Positions 32,238-33,760 of a stretch of 33,760 nucleotides of DNA are shown here, in pieces. The stretch lies in the NCBI GenBank assembly GCA_900548745.1, contig URLQ01000008.1, positions 1-33,760 on the forward strand, read 5' to 3'. Source of the DNA: an uncultured Prevotella sp. (GTDB taxonomy: Bacteria > Bacteroidota > Bacteroidia > Bacteroidales > Bacteroidaceae). The translations under genes were made by a program, and so were the position numbers. The first letter of the stretch is position 1; each line of letters opens with the position of its first letter. A model generated the notes under the pieces. The model saw nothing but the letters and a program-made list of their open reading frames with translations. It was not told where the DNA came from and did not search any database.

Positions 32238-33760
32238 TTATCTCTCGTCGCTTCTTATCAGTTGCAGAAGCTTCTCCACAGCCTCCTCTTCGGGAATGTT
32301 CTTCTCTACACATTCCTTGCGGCGGTAGAGTGAAATCTTTCCTCTTCCGGCTCCTACATATCCATAGTCGGCGTCAGCCATCTCTCCCGGACCGTTCACG
32401 ATACATCCCATGATGCCTATTTTCAGTCCCTTCATGTCTTTTGTGGCTTCTTTGATGCGTGCTATTGTAGTGCGCAGGTCATAGAGAGTTCTTCCGCATC
32501 CCGGGCAACTGATGTATTCCGTCTTGGTTGTGCGCAGTCTTGCTGCCTGCAGTATGCCGAATGCTGTGGCGTCGATAACGTCGTCAGACAGCGTTCCGTT
32601 GTTCATGAGCCAGATGCCGTCGGTAAATCCGTCGAACATCAAAGCGCCCATGTCGGCGGCGGCTTCAAGCTGGAAATCACCTTTTTCCTCCTGGCTGTGG
32701 CTGTACATCTGGCAGAATACTACTGGGTTCTCGATGCCTTCGTTCATGAATTCATGCAGCAGTGCACGCTGTTCGCCCAACTTGTTCTGATGGTTGCTCA
32801 TGCTTACCACCACCACTTCGGGATGTGCCTTCAGACAAGGTATGTATTCTTCGCTTGCCGCCCCGTATGGGAGGACGAGGAATTTCAGGTCGGCTTTCAC
32901 TCCGCTGATGAACGGTATGGCATTATATGGGAATATCGGATGGATATTCGCCTTGTCGCCTTCAAGCCTTGCGTATTTGTCAAAGTCAACGATGTATTTC
33001 TGTTCCGGCAATACCTCTGCCGGCATCTCTGTTCCTACATAAAGGAAGTCTGGCTGTAGCTTGGAAGCCCCAGCTGCCTCCTTCTGCTGTGGCTGTCCGT
33101 TTCCGTTTGCCCCGACAGCTATCCTGCTGCTGATTACTACGGGCAGGTTGTCTCCACCTATGCTGCCAACGGCTTTCGTCTTTCTGCGTTCCGGCGAAGC
33201 CCAGTTGAAGCCTTCAAAGCTGTTGCCCGGTATAGGCATGTGGGCGTTGCGCCTGGTGATGTAGTCCACGAGATGTCTTGCCACGGGTATTTCCGCCTCC
33301 GGCTCTTCGCTGAGCGAAACACGTATAGTGTCTCCGATGCCGTCGCAGAGCAAAGCTCCGATGCCTACGGCACTCTTTATTCTTCCGTCTTCTCCCTCTC
33401 CGGCTTCGGTCACTCCGAGGTGGAGCGGATAGTCCATCTCCTCCTTGTTCATGGCTTCGACGAGCAGTCTTACCGACTGTACCATCACCACCGTGTTGCT
33501 TGCCTTGATGGAAATTACCACGTTGCCGAACTTCTCTCTCTTGCAGATGCGCAGGAACTCCATGCAGCTTTCCACGATACCTGCCGGCGTATCGCCATAG
33601 CGCGACATTATTCTGTCGGACAGGGAACCATGGTTCACTCCTATTCTTACGGCAGTATGGTTCTCCTTGCAGATGTTTAGAAAGGGAACGAACTGCTTTT
33701 CGATTTTCTTCAGTTCCTCGGCATATTCCTCGTCGGTATATTCCAGTTTCTTGAATGTGC
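32238..33760 (-). CDS. ispG: 4-hydroxy-3-methylbut-2-enyl diphosphate synthase, 5' end beyond window
   Basis: The frame stays open to the right edge, so about 507 residues of the C-terminal part are present. The visible start continues FVPFLNICKENHTAVRIGVN then HGSLSDRIMSRYGDTP, which is unmistakable IspG/GcpE. The iron-sulphur cluster ligands lie in CPGCGRTLYDL and GIMGCIVNGPGE near the C-terminus, followed by DADYGYVGAG. A long extra segment between barrel and cluster domain (with the HMPIPGNSFEGFNW region) marks the large form found in Bacteroidetes and plants. It catalyses the penultimate step of the MEP isoprenoid pathway in the cytosol, using a 4Fe-4S cluster. It heads the visible operon. 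Confidence 0.95.
   Translation of the reverse strand, partial: TFKKLEYTDEEYAEELKKIEKQFVPFLNICKENHTAVRIGVNHGSLSDRIMSRYGDTPAGIVESCMEFLRICKREKFGNVVISIKASNTVVMVQSVRLLVEAMNKEEMDYPLHLGVTEAGEGEDGRIKSAVGIGALLCDGIGDTIRVSLSEEPEAEIPVARHLVDYITRRNAHMPIPGNSFEGFNWASPERRKTKAVGSIGGDNLPVVISSRIAVGANGNGQPQQKEAAGASKLQPDFLYVGTEMPAEVLPEQKYIVDFDKYARLEGDKANIHPIFPYNAIPFISGVKADLKFLVLPYGAASEEYIPCLKAHPEVVVVSMSNHQNKLGEQRALLHEFMNEGIENPVVFCQMYSHSQEEKGDFQLEAAADMGALMFDGFTDGIWLMNNGTLSDDVIDATAFGILQAARLRTTKTEYISCPGCGRTLYDLRTTIARIKEATKDMKGLKIGIMGCIVNGPGEMADADYGYVGAGRGKISLYRRKECVEKNIPEEEAVEKLLQLIRSDER

Overview
The window reads as a chromosomal segment from a member of the Bacteroidales, most likely Prevotellaceae-like. The grounds are: many starts preceded by the Bacteroidetes-type -7 element TAnnTTTG rather than by strong Shine-Dalgarno sites; lineage-typical families (DUF4294, DUF3108 and Ig-like lipoprotein genes beside ispG, a bacterial GH3 protein, a succinate-type CoA-transferase, a TGS-uridine kinase fusion); and tRNA without an encoded CCA. 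The genus is inference.

Layout. (1) 1-2306: the end of a tRNA-Gln gene and its terminator, then a compact regulatory zone. Here a minus-strand small RNA candidate, a low-molecular-weight phosphotyrosine phosphatase gene and a 31-codon single-membrane-helix ORF sit around two perfect FNR/CRP-type palindromes (TTGAT-N4-ATCAA). The sRNA and the mini-ORF share nearly the same promoter and leader, which is the most unusual feature of the window. A DUF4294 gene follows on the minus strand. (2) 2458-13211: a cell-surface glycan locus. A GHMP sugar kinase, a sugar-1-phosphate nucleotidyltransferase and LicD form one run. A HisC-like PLP enzyme and a LicC-like cytidylyltransferase form a second, followed after a terminator-like hairpin by another LicD. 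Then come an opposed WaaP/Kdo-kinase-like gene and an operon of GT2, GT4, UDP-galactopyranose mutase and a galactofuranosyltransferase-like protein. Together they suggest a galactofuranose-containing LPS or capsule carrying phospho-linked substituents.

(3) 13276-18108 (minus strand): a sugar-catabolic operon in the order split transketolase N half, C half, glycerol-kinase-like FGGY kinase, L-fucose-isomerase-like isomerase. This is the logic isomerise, phosphorylate, then move a C2 unit; the D-apiose pathway is the closest precedent I know. (4) 18455-20423: an extended SDR reductase/epimerase overlapping a PAP2_3-type membrane phosphotransferase, a plausible lipid pair. (5) 20579-22942: a strongly promoted CoA-transferase followed by a secreted SGNH hydrolase.

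(6) 23067-25913 (minus strand): an Rpn-type PD-(D/E)XK nuclease with an internal array of 21-bp repeats encoding heptads, then a Na/Pi cotransporter with a PhoU-like tail. (7) 26002-27663: a TGS-uridine kinase fusion. (8) 27807-33760 (minus strand): an ispG, GH3, Ig-like lipoprotein, DUF3108 operon; ispG runs off the right edge. Most convergent gene pairs are separated by strong inverted-repeat terminators. I see no CRISPR array, insertion sequence, integrase or rRNA.
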